Shown here in pieces: positions 1-12,740 of a DNA stretch of 64,000 nt (positions within the stretch are counted from its first letter, which is position 1; each line of letters starts with the position of its first letter). Under the pieces are notes generated by a model. It searched no databases. It worked only from the letters and a program-made list of their open reading frames with translations, and was not told the origin of the DNA. The position numbers were made by a program, and so were the translations under genes. This stretch comes from Progne subis subis (lineage: Eukaryota; Chordata; Aves; Passeriformes; Hirundinidae), in the NCBI GenBank assembly GCA_022316685.1, contig JAKJHU010000065.1, forward strand, positions 4,024,322 through 4,088,321, read 5' to 3'.

Positions 1-3000
1 TGTTATTTCATCTTTGCCTTTTTTTCTCTTCCAAACTTCTGGCGACAGAAGAGCAAAATCTCCATTTAATTTTTAAGGCTTCTCCATATTTAACCACAGT
101 TTGTTAAAGGCTTCCCAGCACAGGCTGTTCATTTGTATCTCCTCAGAACTGGTGCAAAATGCAAGTCACAGAAAATCATCCGCAGGACCTGTAGCCCATG
201 AATATACAGTCGTGACTGACATAAAATTTTAATACTTGACTGTGACTAAATGAGATAAGCATGTTACAAAGAAAGAGGTTCATAATAAAATTCATTTTCC
301 AAGGCCCATTTTGCAAAAAGCTGCTCATCTCTTTCACACTGGGAACAGCACTTGGACTTTGAAAAAAGGGCTTTGAATCCAAATCACTGGGATTTGCTTT
401 CTTTGTTACTGAGATTTTTCAGCCTTTTCTTTGTTTCATTTTTAACTAATTTTTCAGAGAAAAGGAGGCTCAGATGCAGAACAGCCCAAAGGAAAAAAAA
501 ATAAAAAACAACAACAAAAACCAACCCACACACACAAGGAAAATATTGGCCTTCAGTAAAAAGGAAATTGAAGTTTAACAGCAATTTTTCTACATTCCTA
601 CAAAGAGCAACAACTGGAACACAGGGGGCTGGACTGTGCTCAGGTGAGAGCCTCTGCAGGGTGGTTTTAATCCCACCCAGAGATCAGTGAAAAAGCTCAG
701 ACCTTACGTAGACTCAAAATTAAAATTTTCTGGGCAACTTTTGCATTGCTGGACAATTCTTTGGATTGTTTGACTGGCCCAGAGTCTTGTATAGCTCAAG
801 GAAACCACGTTAAAAGAGAAATATTTTGAAGAAAATAATTTCAAATCTTTTTTAGGAATCCCAGTGTCCTGGGATACCCTCGGCCCTCGCACAGTGACAA
901 GGACCAGGCAGATTTCTGGCTGGAAAAACCCAAGCCCCTCAGCCATCCCCAAACCTTCCTGGGGTTCAGGGGTGTTTTTTGGGTTTTTGGCTGGGGGGGT
1001 CCTGCAGCTGGGGCAGCTCATGCAGGACCAGGAGCTGCTCCTGTCAGAGCCTTTGGAATGCGAGTCACGAGGTGCCACCGTGCCAAGGAGCAATCAGGAG
1101 CTGGAAATAGAGCCCTTGACTTGCAATCTGGATGTAATAATTAATTTTTGTTCGCTTGAAAAATCCTTTTTCTCTTCCTCCTAAGTAAAGAAGAGCTGGT
1201 CCCTTTCCACCTTTACAAACAGGAAAAGCTGGGGAAACAGCTAAAGACATCCACAGGAAGCATCAATATTTGAAATAGCTTTCCTTTGCCTGTAGTAGGG
1301 GGTGTGTCTTTGGTTGTGTGCCTGCTCAGAGCTTTGGTGAATCCAGCAAAGAGCTGGATCATGAAAACTGCTCGAGATAGCCAGCAAACAGGAATTCATC
1401 CTTTAGTTTGGAACCAGGTCAGCTTTAAAAACCCCTCCTGCTGAAATGCCAAGTGCTCAGCTGAAGGATGGAAACACAGAACAGTGCGAATTCACAGCTC
1501 CTAAAAATAGCTGTGTTTTTTTAAAGGCTATTTCTGTGGAGACAAAGGTAAGGTTGGTCCAGTGTCCTCTCATTCTGCCAGCTCACTGCACCTTGCCACA
1601 GATGTGCACCCAAAACCCCACAAGGATCCTTCACCCCATCCCCAGCCCGTGAAGGACACGAGTCAAAGCTTCCAAAATGCCAGGGCTGGAGGAACATTAG
1701 GGCAGCTTTTCTATTTCTGGCTCCAAATGGTCTTTCCGTGGCCTGTGGGAAGAGCTCAGCTCCCAATTAGCCCCCCATGACCTGTGCCTGCATTTCTTAC
1801 AGAAGATGTGAAGCGTGGCAGCGGAAAGCACAACCAGCCCGTCCCTGCAAGACGTGGGGAAAAGGGGAAGGGCCGCGTTAAAAAGCTCCCTGAGCAGGGC
1901 TGTGTGCTGAGCTGGCACAGCCTGTCCCCATCTGCAGCAAATGAGCAGCATCCATCTTCCCTCCACGCTCCCCAGAAAGCTCTTCCCCTGGGGCTGAAGT
2001 GGCAAAGTTTGGGAATGTTCTCCCAGCAAGGAGCTGTTCTGTTGGACGCACTGAGGGAGGGAAGCAGCTTTAACGTGGTGGGAGCAGGCTGAAATCACCA
2101 CCCAGGACACACCACACCTTGTGCTCTCCGAGTGTCAGGTACCAACCTTCCAGGGCCTCCAAGGGGAGGGGGCTTGCCCCTTTTTACAGTGACTGCTGAT
2201 GTGGACAGTAACAGCCAGCAGTGCCTCAGCTCGGTGCTGAATAAACCAGATCTGTTTCACAATTAAGAAAATTGGAATGCATTACGAGGTGTGAGAAACA
2301 CAGCGCCCGTTTTCAGTCGTGGAGCCCTGTGGGCACCAAAAGCTGAGGTGATGCTGGAGGGAATCCCCTGGGGAACTGGGCAATGGAGACTCTGAAGCAG
2401 CACTCTGTCCACAAACTGGGCTTTTTTTAGCCCAAAATGGGATTACTTTGTACGTCTGCAAAGGAGGTGCACTCTACCCAAATCCCACCTGTCTCAGTGA
2501 TGTCAGGGTGGGGCACAGCATCAATTTACACCAATATCCAGAACATGCAGAGGTCAGGTCCTTGCAGGATGTGCCCAGCACCTCATCTTCCCAAGCCAAG
2601 TGTGATGTGCAGGTCTGGGCCCTACAGAAACCCAGCAATGTACAAACTGGACATTTGTAATTGTGCCTTTGCTCTTTACCCCACGGCCCTGGGGTGTCAG
2701 GAGGTGGCACTCTGATGGCATTTACACGTCTTCATTACAGCTGGAAATGCTGTATTTATTTAAATAGATGAACTGCAGCTTGACAGCTGGCAAACCCTGC
2801 CCTCAGGCAATAGTGAGGGAGAGTTTGGTTTGCCATTGGAGGAAATGATCAGAAGACAGAAAAACCATCCCCAAACCCCCAAGCAGGGCTGGCTGTGCAG
2901 CTGAAGGTGCCCGTTCCAAGCCCCTGAGTCCTTTGTTTCCAGCAGCAGCTGATGATGGGTGTGCCCCAACCTTGCTCAGCCTGAGCTGCAGCTGCCTCTG

Positions 3001-4856
3001 AAACCCCCCAGCCTGGGAGCAGTGAGTTACCAAGGAGCTGTCTGCACAGAGCACAACACAGCAACCTCCTCAGCAGGGCGTCCTGGTACCTGAAATCACA
3101 TCCCACACACAGGGAGAAAAGCCACCAAATCCTTCCAGCCTCCCCAAACGCTGGAGAGACGCAGGTCAGTTTGTCCCCACCAAAGCTCCACCTGCCTCTC
3201 ACCAGCCTGCTGAGCTTCACAGACCCAATTCCTCGGGGGAGGATTCCCACTCCGTGTGGGCTCCAACCCCAGTTGCAGACTCTCTGCTTTACATTCACCT
3301 ATTTCCTATTAAAATTAATATTACCTGTTAAAATCACCTATCAGCTAGTCACTGTTACCCGTTAAAACTGTTTGCTTGGACTCTTCCTGACCAAACCATC
3401 CCAGAGCCGTCACCTGTGGCCCTCTGCGTCACCTGCAGATTGAACAAAGATTGCTGTAACAGCACATTAAAATTTACCTAGAGCTGCCTCCTTCAGACTC
3501 CACTAGACTCGGCTGCCCTGCAGTAATTCTGATTCACAGCCACCTTTGGGGGGCTCTCGGAGCTGCATCAGAAGGTTTGGAGAGCGCTGCCTCGGACACC
3601 TGGCACCCTGCACAAAGCCACAGCGAGCCCTGAGACAGAAGGCAGGTCTGCTTCAGGTCAAGTCCAGAAATGCCCCATCAATTACAGAGCCCAGCATTAA
3701 GTTGCATTCTGGCCCTTGCACAGTTCTGCCAAAAATCAGTAGCAGGCTCCCACACATTAACCACTGTTTAAATCATTCCTTTCCCCTCCAAGGTGAAAAT
3801 TACATCAACTTGCACTGCTCTGGCTTCTGTTTTCCCCATCCCCACAAAACAATTAATTACATGTTGGAGAGAACTCCTTGGCCCACTCTCCTGGAAGCAT
3901 TTGGATTCGCTTTATCCAGATGTGCTGCTTGGACAGGTGCTCTCTGCCTTGTGGAGAGCAGAAAAGAAAATCTTACTCTGCAAGAAGCGAAAACATTTCC
4001 TCCCCTGCCTTCCAAAGCACAACAAACGAGCCGAATTGCCCTTCTCTGCCTTTAGTGACAAATTTGCCAGCTGCAATTAATGCCATTCAAATTCTTTTGG
4101 CGTTGATAAGCAAAAAATATTGCCCTGCAACTTGCAGTGGCACGAAATTGCAGCGCTTTGCTTATCACTGAGAGCAGGCGTTCCCCAGAGTCACCTGCCT
4201 CCGCCCCACGTGCCTGCACTCGGGTTTTTGGAGGTGTTTGCGTCACCCCGAGCCACTCAGATAATGCCCCGGCCCCGGGAGCTTTTCTTTTTCAACAAAT
4301 TAATAATTAGCATTCCCTCAGCCAGGTTAAACCCTGCCCACAGCAGCGCAGCTCCCAAACCCCCTGATCCCTGCTGAGCCCTCCCAGCTCGGACTGTCCT
4401 GGGATTCTGCCTCAAAAACCTCAGCCTGGGGCTCTTCAGAGGCTGACTCGTGGCAGAGGACAGGAAACCCTCCTTACACCGATAAATCGAGATTTGTTTC
4501 GTCATTATTTTAGCTCAGATGACAAAATGAACCGGGGGTTAAATTTTAAGCGAATTTAAGCAATAACAGAGTCTGCTCTGGTTTGAGGCCACCACAACCT
4601 TTGTCCCTGGCTGAGGACAGAGGTGGAACTGGGTTCCCTGGAAGCTGGGGGGGTTCCTGGGTGATGGCACCACCTTCAGTGCCACTGCCCAGGCAGCTGG
4701 GACTGAGCCCCTCTGTGCCCACACACATCCCTCCCCAAATCCTGCTTATTCCATCCCTTTTGCTTCCACTGGAACACAGATTCCCTTTTTCACTAGGAAA
4801 CAAGGAACGCGTGCACTGCTTGCACAGGACACACACTGTACTGCCCAAATTATCTT

Positions 4857-4858
<2 letters not shown>
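1..4858. other. Unique non-coding sequence
   Basis: I see no gene, CR1 copy or long tandem repeat here. There is a small A/C-rich patch near 494-540. The open frames are short, overlap on both strands and lack splice context. The part around 4050-4330 is AT-rich with TAAT-core motifs and looks like candidate conserved non-coding sequence (see findings). Under the gene model in the summary this would be intronic. Confidence 0.6.

Positions 4859-4895
<37 letters not shown>
4859..4895. repeat. Poly-T tract (37 T)
   Basis: This is an uninterrupted run of 37 T. It could be the poly(A) tail of an old minus-strand retroposed sequence. However, the adjacent bases (4896-4990) contain no AATAAA signal and match no family I recognise, so a plain homopolymer expansion is equally possible. 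Confidence 0.9.
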
Positions 4896-4897
<2 letters not shown>

Positions 4898-7800
4898 ATA
4901 TTATGTTCCAAGATGTTGCATCTGCCTTGCACAGAGCCTCCTCAATCCGTGCTACAGCAGTGCAATCTTAGCTTTTCTAATTTTCCACGCACATCAACAC
5001 TAAGTGGAACCTTCTGCAAGAATTAAGCCTATTTTGTAGTAGTAAATTTTCAGGTTCTCCAAGTCTCCTGAGTGGGAGTGAGTGCAGAAGGAGGATTTTC
5101 CATGAGGCCAGCAGAGCACTTTAGTGGGACTTTAAAAGCCTGAATAATTCCCCCAGCCAGGGACACCAGGGGTACTGAGCAGGGCTGACTGTCTCCTTCA
5201 ATTATCTGTTCAGCTGTGGCATTTCACACTTAATATTCCTGCTAAATAAAGAAATTCCCTTCAGATGCCACAGCATCTTCCTTTAATGGCACAGCTGATG
5301 CACTGACTGCATTCTTAACTAAAACCAGCCCTGAACCAACACTCAGCCCTCCTCAAACCTATCAAAGTTCACACTTGGACACCAATTTTGGCCTTGAAAG
5401 TTTTCTGAGGTTTTCCCCCATCCTAGGAATTCCAGCCTGACTCGCATATGAGGATAAACACCAAATATCCAGCCCTGAGAGCAGGCAGGACAGACAGGCT
5501 TTGCTGGGGAGTCCAGCACAATTTCATCCCACTTTGAAACAGTAAAACTTCCCTTTGGAGCTTTGTACATCTTGTTTTACCTGTAAATACACATTGATAC
5601 CTGCACACAACACAGCTCTCCCTTACCTGGGCAGCAAAGTTTTCTACTACAGGTTGGATGAGATCTCTAAAGTGTAAATATCTTCCAGATCTTCATAATC
5701 TTTTTTTTTTTTTCTTTTGGTATCTCCAGCAACAATTCCACCAGCCAGATGTGTAAGTGGGTGCCTCTAACTGCAAATTGTTACCTCTGTAAACAGTGTA
5801 ATTGCTTCTGGCTGCTCTCTCAGCTCTCTGCCGTCTGAGCACACACTATTTAACACCAAAGCACCAAAATATCCACGTTATGTGGCACTGCAACGGGGCC
5901 CAGAGGAAGGATGACCTTTTGCAAAGCCCTTTATGGCAAAGGAGGGCAGTTTGGCTCAGTAACAAAGCCTGAGGATTCAATGATTCACTTCAATCCCTCA
6001 GGGGATCTGAGCTCTCCCCAAACACCTCCTTCCTTCCTGCTCCAGCTCCCCATTTCTTCCAGAGCCTTGTTCCAAGCTGCCATTGCCTCTTGCAGTACTT
6101 GGTCCTCTTTTCTTTCTCCCCTTTTCCATTCGCCATCAGCCCACAGTGGAGGAGCAATGCCCCGAAGCCCAGGGCTGAGCACAGTGCCACCGCCCCAATT
6201 CCCGGTCAGCCCCTGGGCTTGCGTTGGTTCCAGCCAAGAGCGCTGTGCAAAGCCTTGCAGGCGACATTTCAGAGCAGCTGGGAGGCTTTGGGGGGCAGAG
6301 GGGAGGAGTAAAGGACAGCTGTCCTTCCCTGTGCCCCCCAGCACGAGCACATCCCCCGACACGGCTCCCTCGGGGGCGCGCCGGGCTCTGGGGCGGCTTC
6401 GGGCACAATCCCAAACCTCACCACGTCTGATGGCCTCTGGGATCTCACAGACTCCCAGGAACCTCTCAAACGGGACCTGGCACGGCACACAACAGCCCTG
6501 AGTTAATGCTCCCAAGGCAGACAGCACGTGGAGCTCTTCCCAAAGAGAAACCACAGGTCTGAATTCCCAGAGAGAGCCCAGAGATCTGCTCAGCAGCAGA
6601 ACTTCCCACCAGGCGCTTCATTGCTCTGTCAAATACACTTTTTTGTTTTATTTCAACTGCTGAAACCCACCCCAAACCCAACAGAGAGCAGTAGCTGATG
6701 AGGCAGAGCGGCAGAATCCCAAATTTCCATTGCTGCCAAAACATCTGCAGCTTCACCACGTGAAGGTTTAGAAAGCTTGCTCGCCATGACATAAAGAATT
6801 CAATAGCCTAGAAATCACGTCAGATATAAAATCACCGCTTCATTGTGAAAGCATAACCAACCTCTGCAATCCTGCAGCCTCTGGCTGCAGCTGGTGCATT
6901 TGGATGATGGTTTGCACATCACATCTGTAGCTCTGGGACCGAGGAACTGAAACCCCACGTGCTCCCAGTGCCTGACATTTCAATACTGCCTTCACAGAGT
7001 TTCCAAACCGCTCTTTGGGCTCTCCAGCTGTGCTTGGGAATACTGGAGGAGGAAGGAGGGATACTTTGAAGTGGGGAGCAGATAGAAAATCTATGCAAGC
7101 ACAGGGCAAAGGCTGGGAAAAGCAATTATCTCAACGTCTCAGTTGCAAAACAACAGGAAGCTTTTTTTTTGGTGGGGGGGAACCTATCCAGGCACTGCGT
7201 GGGTTAAAGGGAAGACAATTAAACAGCAAGAAAATGAAAGCAAAGGCAAGAGAGAAACGTCTCTTGCAGGGTTATCTCCTTGGGGGGCCCTGAGCCCCTC
7301 ACACGGGGAGAGCAGCCACGGGCAGAGCTGAAATTCTGTCCAGCAAGGGGAAGCTCAGCACCTTGTGCTGCTCACTGCTGGTCCTGGCCGGGCACACTTT
7401 ACACTGAGCAGGTGTAAATTCCACCCAAGGCCCGTCCTGAGCTGCAGAACAGAGCAGAGGGGATGCACACACCCCTCCTGCCCGCCCCTGCCTTTGCTCT
7501 CCACACCCCCTGGGCTGACACGGCTAATCAGATGCTAAAACTGGTTTTAATTTTGCCTGGAGGACAGATTGCTGTGCGTGGAGCGCTGAGGGGAGCGGGG
7601 TGTAGTTTGTATTAAAATGATGGAGCGCTGCAGCAGCTGCCCAGGCAGCTCCTCTGCTCCTGCAAGCAGCCAGAAAGTTAAACACATGCACGGCTTTTGT
7701 TTCTACAGCCAAATTTCAAAAAACAAAACAACCAACAAGCCAAGCCCCAGACCTGGGGTCACCATGTGCAGAGCAGCCAGGACCCCTTTTGGGAAGGGAA

Positions 7801-8520
7801 TTATCAATTCACATCACTCTGTTCACCCGCTAACAGGGCAGAGCACTGCAAAAGGCACTGAAAATGTAAAATAAGTGGAGTTGCTTGGTGTTTGAAAGGG
7901 GGAACGGGGATGGGGGACAGGGAGAAACTGAGGGGGGGAATAAAAATCAATGAGATTTTCAAAACTCACCTGTTATTCCCTGCAGATCAGCAGAAGCCAA
8001 AGTGCTCCTATGAGAGCTCTGATTTCCATTCCTCTATCTTAAGAGATTCAAACTTCAATTTCTTACCTTTTTTTTTTTAAATTATTTTTAATTCTTCCTT
8101 CAAAGCTAATTTTGGGTAAATAATGTAAAAGCCTGCGAGCTGGAGGCTGTGTGACTGCAGCCAGGCTGGGAAGGCAGAGCTGGAAAGCCTCCTGTCAGCT
8201 TTAAACATCACTTCTGAAATTAAGCACGTTAACTATAATTAAAACAGATTATCAGCCACCTGCGCTGAGGGCTTTAGCAAGGTGCTTGCCCAGGGCACCA
8301 CTCCATCCGAGCGGGCAGAGGGGTGAGCCCACACCCACGGGAAGCTGTGGGTGGAGAGGGAACTCAGCTGGCAGCAGCTGGAACTGCATGAGCTGCTGGT
8401 TTTAGAAAGTTGTGAGTGTACCTGGGAGGAAGAGCAGCTCCTTCCCCAGACACAGAACTCATCAGCCTCGGGGCCCAGTGCTGAACAGCTCTTCATGGGC
8501 AAAGAACTCCTTAAACATGA
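4896..8520. other. Unique non-coding sequence
   Basis: Mostly unique sequence with a short poly-T at 5700-5714. It holds one weak minus-strand exon candidate (5627-5666, annotated separately). No repeat family or convincing coding frame is visible elsewhere. Frames of 190-200 codons at 5911-6554 overlap on opposite strands in a GC-rich stretch and show no start or splice support. Confidence 0.55.
5627..5666 (-). other. Weak candidate internal exon (minus strand)
   Basis: On the minus strand a near-consensus donor (CCCAG|GTAAGGG, GT at 5626-5625) follows a frame that reads DLIQPVVENFAAQ, and a possible acceptor (ACTTTAG) ends at 5667. The pyrimidine tract is poor, and an A-run lies upstream on the minus strand. 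One CAGGTAAG match or so is expected by chance in a window this size. I do not recognise the peptide. It is listed only because donor, acceptor and an open frame coincide on the strand of the other exon candidates. Confidence 0.15.
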
Positions 8521-8521
8521 C

Positions 8522-8608
8522 AAAAAAAAATATATCTATATATCTATATATATCTATATATCTATAGATAGATAGATAGATAGATATCTCCACACCCCCC
8601 CCCCCCCC
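8522..8608. repeat. AT/GATA microsatellite followed by poly-C
   Basis: A (TATATC)n-like tract passes into about six GATA units and then, after a short spacer, into a run of 14 C (8595-8608). Sequence to about 8710 stays very AT-rich (TATATTT and TTTGTATT motifs). This is a compound low-complexity locus. Confidence 0.9.
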
Positions 8609-10390
8609 AATAAGGTGGCCTAACCTTATATAGGTGCATTTATATTTGTATTTGTATTTATATTTATTTACAATATATAATACGTATAGTATCTATTAAT
8701 ATGTACTTTATGTAAGGGTTTATATTCTTGGTACCCCAGCTCTGCAGTTGCTATGCCTTTGAACACCCTGCTTTTCTGCCAAGCCCAGGTGTCTCCTCAG
8801 AGCCACCTCTCCCCTCCCAGCCAGGCTGGGTGGTTTCAGGGGCCGAGGATCTGCTCCTAAACCTCCTCAGAGGAGCTGAGCAGCACTGCACAAAACGAGG
8901 TTTTCTCTCCACTGGAGCACCCAGCTCTGAGGTTTGCCAAGGCGTTCAGCACATCCCAAATCCAATTGCTTCAGCAGCTTTCCGTGGGATCTCGCCCGCT
9001 GCGCTCGCTGTGCTCGTGCCCCTGAGCCACACAGGCAGGAAAAGCTGGAAAAGCTTTCCCTTGGAACAGCCACCCCAGGAATGCTCCTCTGGGTCAGCAC
9101 CCTGCTGCTGCTGCACGCTTTTCACTGAATCAACCCGGAATGTGTAAAAGCTGAGAGAGACGCGGCAAAAACCAGCAGAAGAGAGACGGCGCAGAATTGG
9201 CCGAATGAGTCGGGGTTGTTACCTGCAGACAAGAAAGAGGATTTTCTCCACATCCTGTTACACCAAGTCCTTCAGCTCTGGGCAGCTCAGTTTGATTCTG
9301 GTGGTACCTCCCCCGTTCTGCACAGCCAGATCACAAACTACCTCACGTGAGAAATATTTCATTGCTATTGGAGCAAGAGCTCCGACGTCTGCTTTCTTTT
9401 GAAAAGAAAGATAACTGAAAACTGTAGGAAGCAGAATTATCCCCAAAGCCACCAGTTTGAGGGTACACTTGGTGCCATTTTCCAGGTCCATCAGTTGTCT
9501 CCTGAGGGCAGATGTGAAATCCTGGCTGAGTTAGTGGCAGTTTCCCCACTGACCCTCAGTGGCATCCAAGCAGTCCCTTAAATGGCATCTTCACCCACTT
9601 GAACCACGTGTAAATAACGGGTTTATTTAGAGATGGATCTGACAGCAGAGTGATCACAGCAGCTGTCAGGAGGAGAATTCCTCCCTGCCCCTCATTCCCT
9701 GTGCAGACACAAACAGCACACACAGACTGTCACAGGGCACTGCAAACATCCTGGCAGAACCTCCAGCCCTGCCACAAACGTGCGAGCCAAGGGAATTCAC
9801 GCTGGTTTATGCAAGTTTCAGCTTTAAAAGTGAGGATTGGTTGATTTTTTTGTTGTTTTTTTTTTTTCCCCTTTGTTTGTGTTTGACATTTTTTCTTGGC
9901 CCCAAAGCAGAATAGTGCACCTTTCCAACAGAAACCCGCAAAACATCCAAACCAGCACCCCTCCAAAACATTTAACTCACTTTTCTAATCTAACTTCGAG
10001 TCTGATCTGAGGTTTTGAAGGTATTTTGAATACTCTGAGCTGTTTGGGAATGCCATCAGCTTGACCTCTGCACTCCATGCAATGTCCAGGAGATGACAGA
10101 AGAGCACTGATGCAATCCCCAGCTTCTGTTCTGACCTCCTCGCCAGACTTCCCAGAGCTCAGCACCTCCTTCTGTCTCACTTTCTGCTCACACACAAACA
10201 CTGAACCACAGTCTTTGGGGAATTTGAACCAAGAGAAACTCCTCCCACGCCATCTCCCAAAACTCAGAGAGGCTCGAATCATCAGGAAATAGAAATCTAA
10301 GTCCTCATCTCCATGAAAAAACTCACTCTGCAATATTGAAGATTACTTAAAAAGTGCACAATTAAATCAAGACATAACCACATCCATTAC
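8609..10390. other. Unique non-coding sequence
   Basis: AT-rich at the start, then ordinary unique sequence. A 77-codon minus-strand frame at 9258-9491 has a hydrophobic segment (LVALGIILLPTVFSYL), but it sits between nearby stops, lacks a clear donor, and is of a length expected by chance. No gene is called. A T/G-rich patch lies at 9845-9885. Confidence 0.55.
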
Positions 10391-10520
10391 CACAGACTGG
10401 TTTGGGATGAAGAGACCTTAAAAATCATCTTGTTCCACCCCTGCCATGAGCAGGAACACCTTCCACTATCCCAGGTTTCTCCAAGCCCCGTCCAACCTGG
10501 CCTGGAACGTTCCCAGGCTG
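10391..10520 (-). mobile_element. CR1 LINE 3' fragment
   Basis: Read on the plus strand this begins with the antisense CR1 3' end (CACAGACTGGTTTGGGATGA, then AGACCTTAAAAATCATC) and continues into the 'CCCCTGCCATGAGCAGG' and 'CCAACCTGGCCTGGAAC' blocks typical of avian CR1 3' regions, so the element lies on the minus strand. It is 5'-truncated to about 130 bp and has no coding capacity. Confidence 0.85.
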
Positions 10521-12233
10521 TTTAATTGTAGAATAGAATAAAAAATATAACCCCAATGACAGAAGCTGCACTGCTGTATTTTTATTTAGCTACCAGTGAT
10601 GATAAACTTTACAGCCAGGCTGTGCTTTAGCAGTGCTGAACATCAAAACTGTTTGAAATTTGTATTGATCATCCTATAAAATCATAGAGGATTTAACTAT
10701 CCACAGGAACAGTAGGAGTAAATGTTAACATTTATCCTCATGGTGTGCCCTTTTATTCCTGCCCTTTTTTAGGGCACCCTTGGAACTCCAGCTGCAGAAA
10801 TGGATGGGAAGGGGATGCTGAACAAAGCAGCTCCCAAGCAGCAGAGCCCCTGCCCTGGGGAAAGCTCCCTCCCATCCCAGCCCTCCCCGGAAAAAGCCAA
10901 TGGACAAACCACATAAATATTTGATAGGAACATAACAAACTGCCTTAATACCGGAAGGGTGAGGGGAAAGAATTAAAAAATCCAGGGCTCATGTGCAGCT
11001 CTCTGGTAGATAAAGTCGTGTCCTGATATCAACCATCTGGGACCTGAACCCTGGAGCTGCCCCTCAGCTGGACGCCGTGCATTTGTTGCCTTAGCTGCTT
11101 AATTAGAGGGATGTCCAGCTTGAAGAGGAGGAAACACATGAAAAATATTTGCCAAAGAAGCACAAGCCTCAGTCTGAGACTTTTCCAGAGCCTGTCTTCC
11201 ACTCAAGAACCAACAGAGTTGTATTTATTTGCACGCGAATTGATTATATTAAGGCTTTTGCAGCCTCTGCAAGGAATTACTTTGCGACACATAGGTTGGA
11301 GGGGAGGGGAAAAAAAAAAAGCTCCAGCAGCAGCAAATTCCCCAGACACACCACAAATTCATTCAGCAGAAGTAATTACTTTAGCAAATGTTGGTGGATT
11401 TCAATGCCAGGAGGAGGATTCCAGGTATTTTAAAGCTTGTCAGCCCAGCTGATGCCCAGAAACATCTCGAGTCAGTGTGATGTAACATTGACACAGCACT
11501 TAATCAGAAAAATAGGCTGTTTCTCCAACAAGAGGGTTTTAACAAATGCCACATTTCATTTTTATTAATATATTCGGAGCTGATGTCATGTGGTCTCTAG
11601 CTTTCCCCTGGGGGTACAGATTTGAAAAGTCCAGAGGGAAATGATAATTCTGTGCGCTGCTTTGTTGACATATGAGCTCTGAAATTACCATTGGAAAAAA
11701 AATCCCAAGGTCTGCAAAGATAATTTCACAGCCCAGAGTGCTCCCAGCCCCGTGCTGAGGAGTTTTAAAAGCTTTTTGAAAGGAAAGTTATGAAGAATGT
11801 ATGACTAGCACAAATCCGGGCCAGATTTTAAAGCCATTTTTTAAAGCACTGAGCAAAGTTCATCTCCCTTTTTAATGAACACCGACTGCTTGGACAAAAT
11901 GTTCCCCTCCCTTCCCTCTCAGCAGAGGCAGACGCAGTGAAATCCATCCTCTGTGCTTTGATAGACATGGAAAATTAGAGACAGAGATGGAAAAGGCTGA
12001 GACTTCCTTCCAGGTCTCTTGTTTTCTTAGCAGTCCATCTGTTCCAGACACATCTGGACATCTGCACCCCAAGGACATCCACGGCTCCTTCCTCTGCCTC
12101 GCCTGAAAAATGAGGATCACGAGGCAGGGAGCAGGTTCTGACCTCAGCACCCCGAAATGAGAGCCACAGGAGCCCAGGGCAGCTCCTGGCTACTGGGGAA
12201 GCACTAAAGGTGAGAAAGCTTCTGGAAAGCTGT
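10521..12233. other. Unique non-coding sequence
   Basis: No genes or repeats recognised. The stretch 11460-11700 is AT-rich, free of low-complexity sequence, and resembles a conserved non-coding element in texture. That impression is by eye and untested. Confidence 0.55.
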
Positions 12234-12740
12234 GGAAGCAGAAACAGAAAGAGCAGGAGAATTCAGAATCAACTGCAACTGCAAAGCTTGAAAGTAGGAA
12301 AAGTTACAATAGTACCGCAAGCAAGGACATGAAACGATAGTCTGAGTCTTAGGTTTGGCTAGGATAAGACTTAAGACTGCAGAAAAAACACAGTGTTCCA
12401 TAATTAAGCTTAAAACTTTCTGCTTAGCAAGGTAGCAGAAAGTTTTAAGCTTAACAACGGGATATTGTTTATTGTTAATAGAAAGCAAACAAGCAAGCAT
12501 TGTTTGCAGCAGGTGTGCTTTTAGTGATTGGCAGAACAATTGTCTGTGAGCTTTAGCAATGTGCTATTGGCTGGAAAACTTCTAAAATGCCCTGTGACAA
12601 AGAGATCTATGGCTGCTGCTGGCAGACGTGAGCTGTTGCCATCTTTCAGTTGCCTCAAACCCTGTTATGAGGCTGACGTGGCAATAAAGGCTCGAGGAAC
12701 ATCTCCTCTCCCTCTCCTTTTGGAAAGTTCATCTTAACCC
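12234..12740 (+). mobile_element. Possible solo LTR of an endogenous retrovirus
   Basis: The segment has an LTR-like order: an upstream part with a perfect hairpin, an inverted CCAAT box (GCTATTGGCTGG near 12567), then an AATAAA polyadenylation signal at 12683-12688 followed by a short pyrimidine-rich tail resembling R/U5. No flanking gag, pol or env sequence is present, so it would be a solo LTR. I could not define TG...CA ends or a target-site duplication, and the borders are approximate. An unrelated unique promoter-like sequence remains possible. Confidence 0.35.
12404..12454. repeat. Perfect inverted repeat, 21-bp arms with 9-nt loop
   Basis: The arms 12404-12424 and 12434-12454 are exact reverse complements (left arm ends AAAACTTTCTGCT, right arm begins AGCAGAAAGTTTT), separated by TAGCAAGGT. 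As RNA or single-stranded DNA this forms a 21-bp stem. It lies inside the possible LTR. Confidence 0.95.

Noticed and set aside
7960..8045. Perfect CAG|GTGAGT donor on the minus strand after a short signal-like frame (MEIRALIGALWLLLIC)
   Set aside because: The frame stops (TAA) before the donor, and the only acceptor would give a 10-nt exon.
9258..9491. 77-codon minus-strand frame with a hydrophobic segment
   Set aside because: Length is within chance expectation, third-codon positions show no bias, and there is no supporting splice or promoter signal.
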